Positions 9,786 through 18,734 are shown, numbered from the stretch's first letter. The stretch is 43,692 nt of DNA from Planctomycetota bacterium (GCA_018970785.1 JAGWVR010000022.1:1-43692); one strand, 5' to 3'. The notes: generated by a model not told the origin, from the letters alone. Numbers and translations: made by a program.

Positions 9786-10889
9786 ATGCCTCCGCGCCGA
9801 CCGTTTCCCGACATGCCCTCGTTCCCGGAGCTCCCCGGCCGGATGCCGGGTCTGCCCCCGGCGGTGCGGCTCCTGATCCCGATCGCGATCGTCGCGGCGT
9901 TCGTCGCCGCGACCGGGGTGTTCGGCTGCTTCTACACCGTTCCCGCCGACAGCGCCGGCGTCGTCCAGCGGTTCGGGCGGGCCATCGGTCTGGCCGAGCC
10001 CGGCCTCCGCTTCAAGCTCCCGCTGGGGATCGATCGGGTGACGATCCTGCCGGTGAAACGTCAATTGAAGATGGAATTCGGCTTCGCCTCTTCCGGCGCC
10101 ACCAATCCCGACCAGGCGTCGGCGGAACGGACGCAGGAGAGCGAGATGCTCACCGGCGATCTCAACGCGGCCCACGTCGAGTGGGTCGTGCAGTACGAGA
10201 TCGACGATCCGATCGCCTACCTGTTCCACGCCCGTGAACCGGGACCGACGCTCCGCGACCTGTCCGAGAGCGTGATGCGCGAGGTCGTCGGCGACCGGAC
10301 CGTCGACGAACTGCTCACGGTCGGACGCCAAGGGGTCGAGGTCGAGGCGATCGCGAAGCTCCAGGAGTTGGCGGGCGACTTGGATCTCGGGCTCCGTGTC
10401 CAGCAGGTCCAGCTCAAGGACGTGCTCCCCCCGACGGCGGTGCGGCGCAGCTTCGACGAGGTCAACCGCGCCCAGCAGGAGCGCGAGGAAATGATCAACC
10501 AGGCCAACGGCGAGTACAACCGCGTCGTGCCCCGGGCCAGTGGCGAGGCGGAGCAGCGGATCAGCAGCGCCGAGGGCTACGCCATCCGCCGCGTCGCCGA
10601 GGCGGAGGGGGACGCCGACCGGTTCCGTCGCTTGCTGGCCGAATTCGAGAAGGCCCCCGACGTGACCCGCCAGCGCCTGTACCTCGAGACGCTCGCCGAC
10701 GTGCTCCCGCGGCTCGGCGGCAAGGTGATCCTCGATGCCGACGCCCGGCAGGTGCTGCCGCTGTTCCCACTCCCCGGACTGACCCCCGGAGCGCTGCCTC
10801 CGGGCGGGGCTGCGGCGCAGTCGCCGGAGCGGGCCGACGGCCCGGCCCCGGACCGGACTCCCGCGCTGCGGCGGAGGGGAAGCGAATGA
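9786..10889 (+). CDS. hflK: HflK-like band 7/SPFH protein, FtsH modulator
   Basis: 367 residues, membrane-anchored by one segment (LLIPIAIVAAFVAATGVFGCF). After it comes the SPFH domain: YTVPADSAGVVQRFGRAIG, LRFKLPLGIDRVTILPVKR, MLTGDLNAAHVEWVVQYEI, LRDLSESVMREVVGDRTVDELL, then a helical region ending in ANGEYNRVVPRASGEAEQ. HflK and HflC form a large periplasmic complex that surrounds and restrains the FtsH protease. ATG at 9786 is chosen because the hydrophobic segment then lies near the N-terminus; no good Shine-Dalgarno is seen. The stop overlaps the start of hflC (ATGA). The C-terminal tail is Pro/Ala-rich. Confidence 0.93.
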   Translation: MPPRRPFPDMPSFPELPGRMPGLPPAVRLLIPIAIVAAFVAATGVFGCFYTVPADSAGVVQRFGRAIGLAEPGLRFKLPLGIDRVTILPVKRQLKMEFGFASSGATNPDQASAERTQESEMLTGDLNAAHVEWVVQYEIDDPIAYLFHAREPGPTLRDLSESVMREVVGDRTVDELLTVGRQGVEVEAIAKLQELAGDLDLGLRVQQVQLKDVLPPTAVRRSFDEVNRAQQEREEMINQANGEYNRVVPRASGEAEQRISSAEGYAIRRVAEAEGDADRFRRLLAEFEKAPDVTRQRLYLETLADVLPRLGGKVILDADARQVLPLFPLPGLTPGALPPGGAAAQSPERADGPAPDRTPALRRRGSE

Positions 10890-11998
10890 GTCCCCTGCCA
10901 CGCGATCGCACGCCGCTGGCCATCGCCCGCTGGCTGTTCGACTGGATCGCCTCGCCGGCCGGCGCCGTGACGCTCGTGGGCGTCTGCCTGGCCCTGGCGG
11001 CGACGGCCTACACCGTCGACCAGACCGAGCAGGTGGTGATCACCCAGTTCGGCCGGCCGGTCGGGCAGCCGATCAACGCCGACGACGACGCCAACGGCGC
11101 CGGGCTGCACTTCAAGCTCCCGGTCATCCAGGAGGCCCACCGCTTCGAGAAGCGGATCCTCGAATGGGACGGCCCCCCGAGCGAGATGCCGACCCGCGAC
11201 AAGCTGTACGTCGTCGTCGACACCTTCGCCCGGTGGCGGATCGACGACCCGCTGCGCTACTACCAGAGCCTCCGCGACGAACGCAGTGCCGCCTCGCGCC
11301 TCGACGACATCATCGGCTCCGAGACGCGCAACGTCGTCGCCCGCCACGACCTCATCGAGATGGTCCGCTCCGACCGCGAGCGCGTGGTCGACCCCGAGGC
11401 GGTCCTGCCGACGGCCTCGGCAGGGGAGTCGACGGCGCGGCTGCCGCCGATCCGTTTCGGGCGCCGTGAACTGGAGCGCGAGATCCTCGCCGCGGCGGCC
11501 CCCAAGGTGACGAGTTGGGGGATCCAACTGCTCGACGTGCGCGTCAAGCGCCTCAACTACCGCGCCGGGGTGATCGACAAGATCTACGACCGGATGATCT
11601 CCGAGCGCGAGCAGATCGCCGAGCGGTTCCGCTCGGAGGGAGCGGGCGAGGCCGCCAGGATCGCCGGCCGCAAGGAGAAGGATCTTCGCCGCATCGAATC
11701 GGAGGCCTACCGCCGCGAGCAGGAGATCATGGGCGAGGCCGACGCCACCGCCGCCGGGATCTACGCGGCCGCCTACGCCGCCAGCCCCCGGGCCGCCGAG
11801 TTTTCCGCCTTCACCCGGACGCTCGACACCTGGCGGAAGACGCTCGGTCGCGATGCCACGCTGGTGCTCACGACCGACAGCGCGCTGTTCGACCTGCTCA
11901 AGCGGATCGACGGCGCCCCGACACCGCCGAGTCCCGCACCGCCGACGGTTCGACCACCGGCCCCTCCGGCAGAGACGCCACCCCCTTCATCCCCCTGA
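10886..11998 (+). CDS. hflC: HflC-like band 7/SPFH protein, FtsH modulator
   Basis: 370 residues, with an N-terminal membrane segment (AVTLVGVCLALAATAYTV) and the HflC signature YTVDQTEQVVITQFGRPVG, LHFKLPVIQEAHRFEKRILEWDG, VVVDTFARWRIDDPLRYYQ, RLDDIIGSETRNVVARHDL, then SWGIQLLDVRVKRLNY and a charged coiled region (YDRMISEREQIAERFRSEG). Partner of the overlapping hflK. It is longer than E. coli HflC (334 residues) because of an insert before the coiled region and a Pro-rich tail of about 30 residues. Confidence 0.94.
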   Translation: MSPLPRDRTPLAIARWLFDWIASPAGAVTLVGVCLALAATAYTVDQTEQVVITQFGRPVGQPINADDDANGAGLHFKLPVIQEAHRFEKRILEWDGPPSEMPTRDKLYVVVDTFARWRIDDPLRYYQSLRDERSAASRLDDIIGSETRNVVARHDLIEMVRSDRERVVDPEAVLPTASAGESTARLPPIRFGRRELEREILAAAAPKVTSWGIQLLDVRVKRLNYRAGVIDKIYDRMISEREQIAERFRSEGAGEAARIAGRKEKDLRRIESEAYRREQEIMGEADATAAGIYAAAYAASPRAAEFSAFTRTLDTWRKTLGRDATLVLTTDSALFDLLKRIDGAPTPPSPAPPTVRPPAPPAETPPPSSP

Positions 11999-12173
11999 TG
12001 CCGCCCATCCCCGCCTTGTCCGCACCGGTGGTGATGGCAGAGCCCGAAAACCGGAATCCCCCCATCCGTCCTTCCCTGGCCCCGCGTCTCCACCCGATCG
12101 AGCCCGAGTTCAGGCTTGTCACGCCATGACGCAGCGGATGAACCTCCGTCCCCAGCCCCCGGGAGTCGTCGCC

Positions 12174-12902
12174 ATGCACGTGCCGTTTCCCTGCCGGCGT
12201 CGGCCGAGTGCCGCGAGGTCACTCGTGCCCCTCCTCCTCGTGGCCGCGTTGGCCCCGCCGGCCGCCGCCCAGAACGCCGCGGGGAAGCCGCGTTCCAAGC
12301 CGGCCCCCCCGGCCGCCGACGTCAAGCGGCTCGACGCCCAGATGGAGAAGGTGCGCGGCGAGTTCCTCCGCGAGACCAACGAACTGATCGACGCCTACGA
12401 GGAAGCGGGGCAATTCGAGCGCGCCCGGTTCCTGCTCGACGCCCTCCACAAGCTCGACCCGACCAACGAGGCGCTGCGCACCCGGATCGACAAGCTCGCC
12501 GAGCAGATCCTCGAGTCGACGGCGTTCGAGATCGACATCGACGCCGCCAAGCCCTGGCAGCCGGTGGGACGGCTGGCGAAGGACCAGGCGTTCCGGATCG
12601 CGGTCAGCGGCGAGAGCAAGTTCGTCATCAACGGCAGCGCCGGGCCGGCCGGGCTGTCGGAGGCCAATCCGGCCGAGGACCTCGTGTCGGGCGTGCCCCT
12701 CGGTGCGGTGATGGGCGTCGTCGCTCCCCCGGGGGGCGGCCGCGGCGGCGACAAGCCCCCCAAGCCGTTCGTCGTCGGGGCGAGCACCGAGCGCCGTGCC
12801 GAGCGCGACGGCGTCCTCTACCTGAAGGTCAACGTCCCGCCCGGAAGCAAGGTCACCGGGAAGTTCACCGCCCAGATCAGCGGCGTCACGCTGCTGGAGT
12901 GA
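12174..12902 (+). CDS. Secreted protein with helical N-domain and PA-IL-like (galactose-binding-like) C-domain
   Basis: 242 residues if started at the third ATG (12174), which places a clean signal peptide (SLVPLLLVAALAPPAAAQ) near the N-terminus; ATGs at 12126 and 12138 are in frame but give an over-long N-region. After the signal comes a charged helical part with a TPR-like feel (AGQFERARFLLDALHKLDP, then LRTRIDKLAEQIL). From about residue 130 the spacing W..VG.L...FRI.VSG, SGVPLGAVMGVV, PFVVGAS and GVLYLKVNVPPG, GKFTAQISG resembles the lectin PA-IL/LecA-like domain. That relation is inferred from pattern, not a search. Function unknown; it could bind cell-surface sugars. Converges on the MFS gene, with an 8-bp inverted repeat (12905-12912 / 12939-12946) straddling the MFS gene end. 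Confidence 0.75.
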   Translation: MHVPFPCRRRPSAARSLVPLLLVAALAPPAAAQNAAGKPRSKPAPPAADVKRLDAQMEKVRGEFLRETNELIDAYEEAGQFERARFLLDALHKLDPTNEALRTRIDKLAEQILESTAFEIDIDAAKPWQPVGRLAKDQAFRIAVSGESKFVINGSAGPAGLSEANPAEDLVSGVPLGAVMGVVAPPGGGRGGDKPPKPFVVGASTERRAERDGVLYLKVNVPPGSKVTGKFTAQISGVTLLE

Positions 12903-12926
12903 GCGCCGGCCGGCTTGGCCCGACCG

Positions 12927-14519
12927 TCATTCCGGCAACGGCCGGCCACGCGTCTCGGGGAGCGCCCAGACCAGCACCGCGCCGACGAGGTAGATCGCCG
13001 ACAGTGTCAACCCCGCCCGCGGGAAGGCCTCGACGTCGACGCGGGCCGGATCGATGCCGCGGCTGAAGAAGGCGATCAGCGCCGCGGTCTGCAGCGAGCC
13101 GACCGCGGCGAGCACGCGGCCGAAGTTGAAGGCGAATCCCTGGGCGGTCGTCCGCACGGCGGTCGGGAACAGTTCCGGCAGCACGAGGGGGAACCAGCCG
13201 TAGAACCCGGCGGTCGTGACCGCGGCGAGGAACGCGGCGGCGAGGAATCCGCCGCCGTAGCCCGTCGTGCCCCGGTAGAGCAGCGCGATCGTCGCCAGCG
13301 ACGCGAGGCACAGTCCGGCGTAGACGACGCGCCGCCCGTAGCGGCCGGCGAGCAGGGCCACCGCGAGCGTGCCGAGGATCGCCCCGGTGCTCGTGGCGAT
13401 CTGCGTCATCTCCTTCACCTGCCAGCCGGCCGGCGCCCCGGCCGCGACCGCGGCACGGTCCAGACCGATCGCCCATTTCGGCAGCCACTGCATCGAGCCC
13501 CACGTGCCCAGCAGCGCCACACCCGACAGGCAGGCGGCGAGGATCATCGTCCGCACGATCGCGCCACGGGCGGCAGGCGCGATCGCCCCGGCCTCCGCCG
13601 CGCGGCGCAGGTAGCCGAGGACGGGGAGGAGGAACCCGCCGAGCGACAGGGCGAAGCCGACCAGCGTGAGCACGGTGCCGATCCCGGCACCTGACCGGGT
13701 CGCCACGCCGCCGGGCATCCACACCGCCACGATCCCGAGCACGGCGAGGCTGCCGACGAGGACGCCGACCAGGTCGCGCGTCGCCCAGTGCGACGTCCCG
13801 CCGTGGGCCCGGGACTCTTCCCAGCGCTCCGACTCCGGGACCGCCAGGCGGATGAAGAACACGAGCAGCCCGGGGACGGCCCCGGCCATCATCAGCAGCC
13901 GCCAGGCGTCGCCCCGGGTGAGCCAGTCGACGGTCGCCTCGGGCAACCCGGCGGCGACCAGCACCCCGTGGGCGGCGGTGGCGATCCGCACCAGGAGGAT
14001 GCTGACCAGCGCCACCAGCAGGTAGCCGGCGTTGGCGGCGGCGCCGATCAGGCCCGCCAGCAGCGGCCGCGACGCGTCGGGCCACAGCTCGCTCACCAGC
14101 GCCACCCCCAGCGCCCACTCGCCCCCCATGCCGAGACTGGCGATGAACCGTGCCGCGGCGATCTGCGGCGCCGTCGTGGCGAAGCCGCAGATCCCGGTGA
14201 ACAGCGCGTAGGTGAGGATGCTGAGGCTCATCGCCCTGACCCGGCCGATCCGGTCGCCGAGCCAGCCGAACAGCACGCCGCCGCAGGCGGCGCCGACGAG
14301 GAACACCGCCATGATCGACCCGAACCAGGCGTCCTTGACGCCGGCCGCCAGCACCTGCCCGCCGGCCGCCGCCTGGCCGGCCAGCAGATCCTCGAGGGCC
14401 CGGGGACCGACGAGGGGAAAGAGTCCCATCTCGAAGCCGTCGAACAGCCAGCCGAGCAGCGCCGCGGCCAGCGCCGCGGTCCGGCCGCTCGCCCCCCCTC
14501 CCGTCCGCGTGTCGCTCAT
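12927..14519 (-). CDS. Major facilitator superfamily transporter (sugar/organic-acid porter type)
   Basis: 530 residues with about 12 membrane segments. ATG at 14517-14519 (MSDTRTGG) is preferred over an in-frame GTG seven codons upstream. The MFS loop 2-3 motif is present as GWLGDRIGRVRAMS, and the GRYGRR motif follows segment 8. FIASLGMGGEWALGVALVSELWP, PESERW and the closing PETRGRPL match the metabolite:H+ symporter/sugar porter group. A long extracytoplasmic insert around residues 55-75 (LAGQAAAGGQVLAAG) is unusual. The gene is divergent from a sulfatase (138 bases between starts), so it may import a product of sulfated-glycan breakdown; substrate not determinable. Confidence 0.9.
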   Translation of the reverse strand: MSDTRTGGGASGRTAALAAALLGWLFDGFEMGLFPLVGPRALEDLLAGQAAAGGQVLAAGVKDAWFGSIMAVFLVGAACGGVLFGWLGDRIGRVRAMSLSILTYALFTGICGFATTAPQIAAARFIASLGMGGEWALGVALVSELWPDASRPLLAGLIGAAANAGYLLVALVSILLVRIATAAHGVLVAAGLPEATVDWLTRGDAWRLLMMAGAVPGLLVFFIRLAVPESERWEESRAHGGTSHWATRDLVGVLVGSLAVLGIVAVWMPGGVATRSGAGIGTVLTLVGFALSLGGFLLPVLGYLRRAAEAGAIAPAARGAIVRTMILAACLSGVALLGTWGSMQWLPKWAIGLDRAAVAAGAPAGWQVKEMTQIATSTGAILGTLAVALLAGRYGRRVVYAGLCLASLATIALLYRGTTGYGGGFLAAAFLAAVTTAGFYGWFPLVLPELFPTAVRTTAQGFAFNFGRVLAAVGSLQTAALIAFFSRGIDPARVDVEAFPRAGLTLSAIYLVGAVLVWALPETRGRPLPE

Positions 14520-14657
14520 CGGCGTGGCGCTCCGCTGCACGTGTTCCGGTGGGCTGGCCCGTCGCCGCGCCGCCGCGGGCGGCAGACTACCCGCCGACCG
14601 GTAACGCCGCGAGGGGCGGCCCGGCAGCGGTAGACTCGCCGGACCGTGGAGTCACCC

Positions 14658-16280
14658 ATGCGCGCGTGGACCATCGTCGCCGGCATCGTCCTCGGCCTGA
14701 TTCAGCGCCCGCTGCTCGCCGCGGGCGGCGGCGCCGCTGCCCGGCCGAACGTCGTCGTGATCCTCATCGACGACGTCGGCTTCTCCGACATCGGCTGCTA
14801 CGGCAGCGAGATCCCGACGCCGGCCCTCGACCGTCTCGCCGCCGGCGGCATCCGGTTCACGCAGGCCTACAACTGCGCACGCTGCAGCCCGTCGCGCGCG
14901 AGCCTGCTCACCGGCCTCCACCCGCACCAGGCCGGGATGGGCTGGCTCGACGGCAAGGTGGAGCCCGGGTCGCGGGGCTTCCACGGCCGGCTCCTCCCGC
15001 GCTGCGTGACGATCGCCGAGGTGCTCCGCTCCGCCGGCTACCACACCGCGATCACCGGCAAGTGGCACCTCGGCCACACCAACGGCACCCCGCCGTGGAG
15101 CCGGGGGTTCGACCGTTCGCTCACGTCGCGGTTCGGCGAGGTGTACTTTCCGCGCGAGGCCGACCGGGCGGGGACGGCGCGGCTGTGGCTCGACGGCGAC
15201 GCCTTCCCCAAGGACGACCCGCGGTTCGGCACCGAGTGGTATTCGACCGACCTGTTCGTCGACCACGGCCTGCGGTTCGTCGACGAGGCGCTGGCGGCCG
15301 ACAAGCCGTTTTTCCTCTACGTCGCCCAAGGGGCCGCCCACTTCCCGCTCCGGGCCCCGGCCGCCGACATCGCCGCCTTCCGCGGGCGCTTCCTCGCCGG
15401 CTGGGACACGCTCCGCGCCGCGCGCCACGCCCGGCAGATCGAGGCCGGGATCGTCGCCGCCGATCAGGCGCCCGCGCCGCGCCCGGCGGACTGCCCGGCG
15501 TGGGATTCGCTCGACGACGCCGCCCGCGACCGGTTCGACGCGATCATGGCGGTCTACGCCGCGATGATCGCCTGCCTCGACCGGAGCACCGGCCGGCTCG
15601 TGGCGGGGCTCGAGGCCCGGGGCGTCCTCGACGACACGCTGATCCTGTTCCTCGCCGACAACGGCGGCAACGCCGAGAGCGGCCCCGCCGGGCGGACCGC
15701 CGGCTCGGGGCCGATCGGCGGACCGCAATCGACGGTCTACCTGGGGATGAACTGGGCGACGCTGTGCAACACCCCCTTCCGGCGCTACAAGCACTTCACG
15801 CACGAAGGCGGGATCGCGACGCCGCTGGTCGCCCACTGGCCGCGCGGGATCCCCGCCGCCCGGCGCGGCGGCCTCGTCCACGACCCGGTCCACCTCGTCG
15901 ACGTCATGGCCACGGTCCTCGAGATCACCGGCGCCCCCTACCCGGCGACGGTCGCCGGTCACGCGATCCTGCCCCCCGAGGGAGTGTCGTTGGCGCCGGC
16001 GCTGGCCGGCCGGCCGGTCGAGCGCCCCGCGCCGCTGTGCTGGGAGCACGAGGGGAACAAGGCGGTCCGCGACGGGCGCTGGAAGCTCGTGCAGAAATGG
16101 CGCGGCCCGTGGGAGCTCTACGACATCGCCACCGACCGGGTCGAGTCGCGCGACCTGGCGGCGCGCGAGCCCGCCACGGTCGCGCGCCTCGCCGCCGTCT
16201 GGGACGCCTGGGCACGGCGGGCGCTGGTCGACGAGTGGCCCGGCCCCGACCACACCGATTGGGGTCAGGACATCAAGTAG
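14658..16280 (+). CDS. Arylsulfatase (type I, formylglycine-dependent), exported
   Basis: 540 residues. ATG at 14658 is used rather than an in-frame GTG four codons upstream. Signal peptide WTIVAGIVLGLIQRPLLAAG, then the metal-binding strand NVVVILIDDVGFSDIGCYG, catalytic motif C76-S-P-S-R-A-S, GKWHLGH, a histidine in GAAHFPL, FLADNGGNAESG and the TPFRRYKHFTHEGGI block carrying a likely catalytic lysine. It resembles arylsulfatase A-like planctomycete enzymes. It ends nine bases from the 3' end of the converging SUMF1-like gene. Substrate probably a sulfated polysaccharide. Confidence 0.95.
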   Translation: MRAWTIVAGIVLGLIQRPLLAAGGGAAARPNVVVILIDDVGFSDIGCYGSEIPTPALDRLAAGGIRFTQAYNCARCSPSRASLLTGLHPHQAGMGWLDGKVEPGSRGFHGRLLPRCVTIAEVLRSAGYHTAITGKWHLGHTNGTPPWSRGFDRSLTSRFGEVYFPREADRAGTARLWLDGDAFPKDDPRFGTEWYSTDLFVDHGLRFVDEALAADKPFFLYVAQGAAHFPLRAPAADIAAFRGRFLAGWDTLRAARHARQIEAGIVAADQAPAPRPADCPAWDSLDDAARDRFDAIMAVYAAMIACLDRSTGRLVAGLEARGVLDDTLILFLADNGGNAESGPAGRTAGSGPIGGPQSTVYLGMNWATLCNTPFRRYKHFTHEGGIATPLVAHWPRGIPAARRGGLVHDPVHLVDVMATVLEITGAPYPATVAGHAILPPEGVSLAPALAGRPVERPAPLCWEHEGNKAVRDGRWKLVQKWRGPWELYDIATDRVESRDLAAREPATVARLAAVWDAWARRALVDEWPGPDHTDWGQDIK

Positions 16281-16289
16281 CCCGTCGGC

Positions 16290-17159
16290 TCACGCCGGGG
16301 CGAGCACGACGCGGAACCCGCCGCTGAAGTCGGTGAACGTCGGGTCGTTCTTGTTGCGGTCGGCGGAGCGGCAGCGCGGCGGCTCGTAGCCCCAGCCGCC
16401 GCCGCGGAGGACCTTGGCCGTGCCCTTCGCCGGACCGACCGGGTCGGTGCCTCCGGCGAGCCGCGGGGCGTACCAGTCGGCGCACCACTCGTAGGTGTTG
16501 CCGTGCATGTCGAACAGGCCCCAGCCGTTCGGCTTCTTGGTCGCCACCGGATGGGCGTATTGCTCGCGCGCCAGTTCGGTGTTGCCGTAGAACCAGGCGT
16601 ATTCCCCGATCCGGCGCGGGCTGGCGCCGAACGAATAGGCGGTCCGCGTTCCAGCGCGGCAGGCGTATTCCCATTCGGCCTCGGTCGGCAGCCGGTAGGC
16701 CATGCCCGCGGGCAGCCGTCCCCCTTTCTTCTCGGCGGCAGTCAGCGCCTTGCAGAACGCCACGGCCCCGTGCCAGTCGACGTACACCGCCGGATAGGCG
16801 GCGCCGCGCTCGACGCAGCGCTCCCCCTTCCACGGCTCGGTACCGGTCACCTTCTTCCACTGCGCCTGGGTGACGGGGGTGGCGCTCATGAAGAACGGCC
16901 GGGAGATCGTCACCGCCACCGCCTGCTCGTCGGCGTTGCGCCCCGGCTCGCTCCGCGGGCTGCCCATCGTGAAGGTGCCGGCGGGGATCGGCACCATCCG
17001 CATCCCGACGCCGTTGTCGAGGGCCGGCCCCGGAGCCGCGGCGCGCGGGCGGGCGCGGCGCCCGGTGGGCGTGCGCGGCGCCGCGGCCGCCCGCGTGGCA
17101 CGTTTCCGCGCGCCAGCCGCGCGCACCGAACCGGTCCGTCTCGCGACCCGCTTGGCCAT
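16290..17159 (-). CDS. SUMF1/formylglycine-generating-enzyme-like domain protein with basic N-terminal tail
   Basis: 289 residues. ATG at 17157-17159 opens a tail of about 55 residues made almost only of Lys, Arg, Ala and Pro, like histone-H1-type tails, with no signal peptide. The SUMF1 domain follows: MRMVPIPAGTFTMGSP, VTISRPFFMSATPVTQAQW, YPAVYVDWHGAVAFCKAL, YRLPTEAEWEYACRAGT, GLFDMHGNTYEWCADWY, VLRGGGWGYEPPRCRSADR and SGGFRVV. True FGE oxidases carry C-x4-C after the RGGS motif; here the first cysteine is replaced (GYEPPRC keeps only the second). It therefore may not oxidise sulfatase cysteines even though it converges with a sulfatase gene, and may belong to the broader SUMF1/C-lectin-like group. 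Confidence 0.88.
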   Translation of the reverse strand: MAKRVARRTGSVRAAGARKRATRAAAAPRTPTGRRARPRAAAPGPALDNGVGMRMVPIPAGTFTMGSPRSEPGRNADEQAVAVTISRPFFMSATPVTQAQWKKVTGTEPWKGERCVERGAAYPAVYVDWHGAVAFCKALTAAEKKGGRLPAGMAYRLPTEAEWEYACRAGTRTAYSFGASPRRIGEYAWFYGNTELAREQYAHPVATKKPNGWGLFDMHGNTYEWCADWYAPRLAGGTDPVGPAKGTAKVLRGGGWGYEPPRCRSADRNKNDPTFTDFSGGFRVVLAPA

Positions 17160-17250
17160 CGCTCGTCTCCCCGCGGCGACCCGGGCCGCTCCCGGGGGCG
17201 AGGTCACCCCTGCCCCGACCGATCACTATCCCCGGCGGTCGCCCCGGCGG

Positions 17251-18660
17251 TCAATCGCCGGCCGGACCGGCGAGCCGCGGGTCGTCGAGATCGAGACGGT
17301 AGAGGATCTGGTTGTAGTCGTGGCGCGGCGTCGGCGGCGGCGACGCGGCGAACATCGTCGAATACGTGCCTTCGAACAGGACCACCGGCCCGTCGGGGTC
17401 GGCCAGTTCGACGTCGATCCGCGGGTTGTAGAACGAGTAATTGTCGTGCGACAGCACCTTGACCGCCCCGCCCCACGGCCCGGTCGGTGCCGGTGCCTCG
17501 GCATACCACACCTCGCCGAACGGCGACGGCTTCCCGAACCGTTCGGTGAACACCGTGATCCAGCGCCGCCGGTAGCCGCTCCAGGCGATCGAGCCGCGGT
17601 GCGGACGGACGATGGCCCCGTCGCGCGCCGCGACGTCGCGCTGCGGCTCGCGCGTCACCCAGGCCGCCGGATCGCCCCACGCCTCGACCGTCGCCGCACA
17701 CTCGAGCGTCGGGAAGGGATTGCCGAACAAGACACGCTCCCGGCCGTCGTCGTCGCGCCAGCGGACGGCGTGGCCGTCGGGAAGCGGCGGCGGCCGTGGT
17801 GCGGCCGGGGACTTCGTCCAGACGACACGGTGAGGCCGGAACTCGGCCGCCGCGTCGTCCCAGATGCACAACCCCGCCTCGATCGCCTCGAGCGGCGGTT
17901 CGATCTTCACGTAGCTCGCCACCAGCCGCTCGTCGCCGCCGGCAGCGGGGAGGCTCACCATGCCGCCGATCCACGTCGGCCCCTTCCCCGGCATCGGGCA
18001 GATCCCGCGCGGCCGGCCGGCGCCGTCGGCGAACGGCTCGTAGCGGAGCATCAGCGGCGGCTCGGCCGCGGCGAGCGGAGCCAGGGGGGTGGTGGCACCG
18101 CTGGTCTGGAACACGCCGAGGGGATACCGTGGCACCGTCGTGTCGCCCCACGCCCAGTGGAGCCGCCCGCGGTGCCGGGCGACGACGACGCTGTCGCAGC
18201 CGAACACCCCGTCGGCGGCGCCGCGCGGCGGGCTGCCGCTGCGCTCCTCCTCGGCAAACAGCCCCGCCCCGGTGAGCCGGCCGAGGCGCCGGGCGACGAT
18301 CGCGCGCTCGACCTCGACGCGGAGCGTTTCCCCCCGCCGCGGCACGAGGCGCACCCCGCGCTGGCCGAAGCCGTCGGCCGGCACGCCGTAGCCATGGCCC
18401 GCGACGGTGAACCAGGTCTCGCGCCCGAGCAGGTCCGGCTGGTCGACGGCGATCACACCGGCGTTGTCGCTCACCAGCCGCAGCTGGTGGGTCGTGCGCA
18501 GCTCCACCAGCGGCACCGGCCAGCCGCTGCCCCGTTCGACGATCTCGATCCGGCAAGGCCGCTCCGCCGGCGCGCCGGCGGAGGCGACGCACGCCGCCAA
18601 TGCCAGCGTTACCGCCCAGGGCGTGCAGCGGCAGGCGATCCAGGGTATGATCAGAACCAT
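17251..18660 (-). CDS. Secreted protein of unknown function, possible beta-propeller glycosidase-like fold
   Basis: 469 residues from the ATG at 18658-18660; signal peptide about residues 1-29 (AVTLALAACVASAG). An N-terminal beta-rich stretch (IEIVERGSGWPVPLVELRT, NAGVIAVDQPDLLGRETWF) looks like a carboxypeptidase-regulatory-like domain. The main part has blade-like repeats (GRLHWAWGDTTVPRYPLG, RLVASYVKIEPPLEAIEAG, RERVLFGNPFPTLEC, GSIAWSGYRRRWITVFTE, GEVWYAEAPAPTGPWGGAV, NYSFYNPRIDVEL) reminiscent of five-bladed propellers of GH43/DUF4185-like proteins. The phrase 'YAEAPAPTGPWG' is of the kind found in such enzymes. No catalytic assignment can be made. Convergence and promoter sharing link it only to the divergent RRM gene. 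Confidence 0.7.
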   Translation of the reverse strand: MVLIIPWIACRCTPWAVTLALAACVASAGAPAERPCRIEIVERGSGWPVPLVELRTTHQLRLVSDNAGVIAVDQPDLLGRETWFTVAGHGYGVPADGFGQRGVRLVPRRGETLRVEVERAIVARRLGRLTGAGLFAEEERSGSPPRGAADGVFGCDSVVVARHRGRLHWAWGDTTVPRYPLGVFQTSGATTPLAPLAAAEPPLMLRYEPFADGAGRPRGICPMPGKGPTWIGGMVSLPAAGGDERLVASYVKIEPPLEAIEAGLCIWDDAAAEFRPHRVVWTKSPAAPRPPPLPDGHAVRWRDDDGRERVLFGNPFPTLECAATVEAWGDPAAWVTREPQRDVAARDGAIVRPHRGSIAWSGYRRRWITVFTERFGKPSPFGEVWYAEAPAPTGPWGGAVKVLSHDNYSFYNPRIDVELADPDGPVVLFEGTYSTMFAASPPPTPRHDYNQILYRLDLDDPRLAGPAGD

Positions 18661-18696
18661 CTGGAATGCCGATCCTCGCTCGTGTCGTCGGTGTCT

Positions 18697-18734
18697 CCCT
18701 GACCGGCCGTTCGCCCCGGCGAACGTCGTCAGGG
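18697..18734 (+). promoter_or_regulatory. Strong hairpin in the divergent promoter/5' leader of the RRM gene
   Basis: CCCTGAC (18697-18703) pairs with GTCAGGG (18728-18734), and inside it GTTCGCC pairs with GGCGAAC around a two-base CC loop, leaving an asymmetric internal loop (CGGCC / GTC). It begins 37 bases upstream of the leftward gene start and ends 118 bases before the RRM start codon. It could be an RNA element in the RRM leader or an operator between the two genes; the sequence alone does not decide. Confidence 0.45.

Noticed and set aside
12903-12950. Bidirectional terminator between the lectin-like and MFS genes
   Set aside because: The 8-bp inverted repeat has a long loop of 26 bases, lies partly inside the MFS gene and has no U-run.
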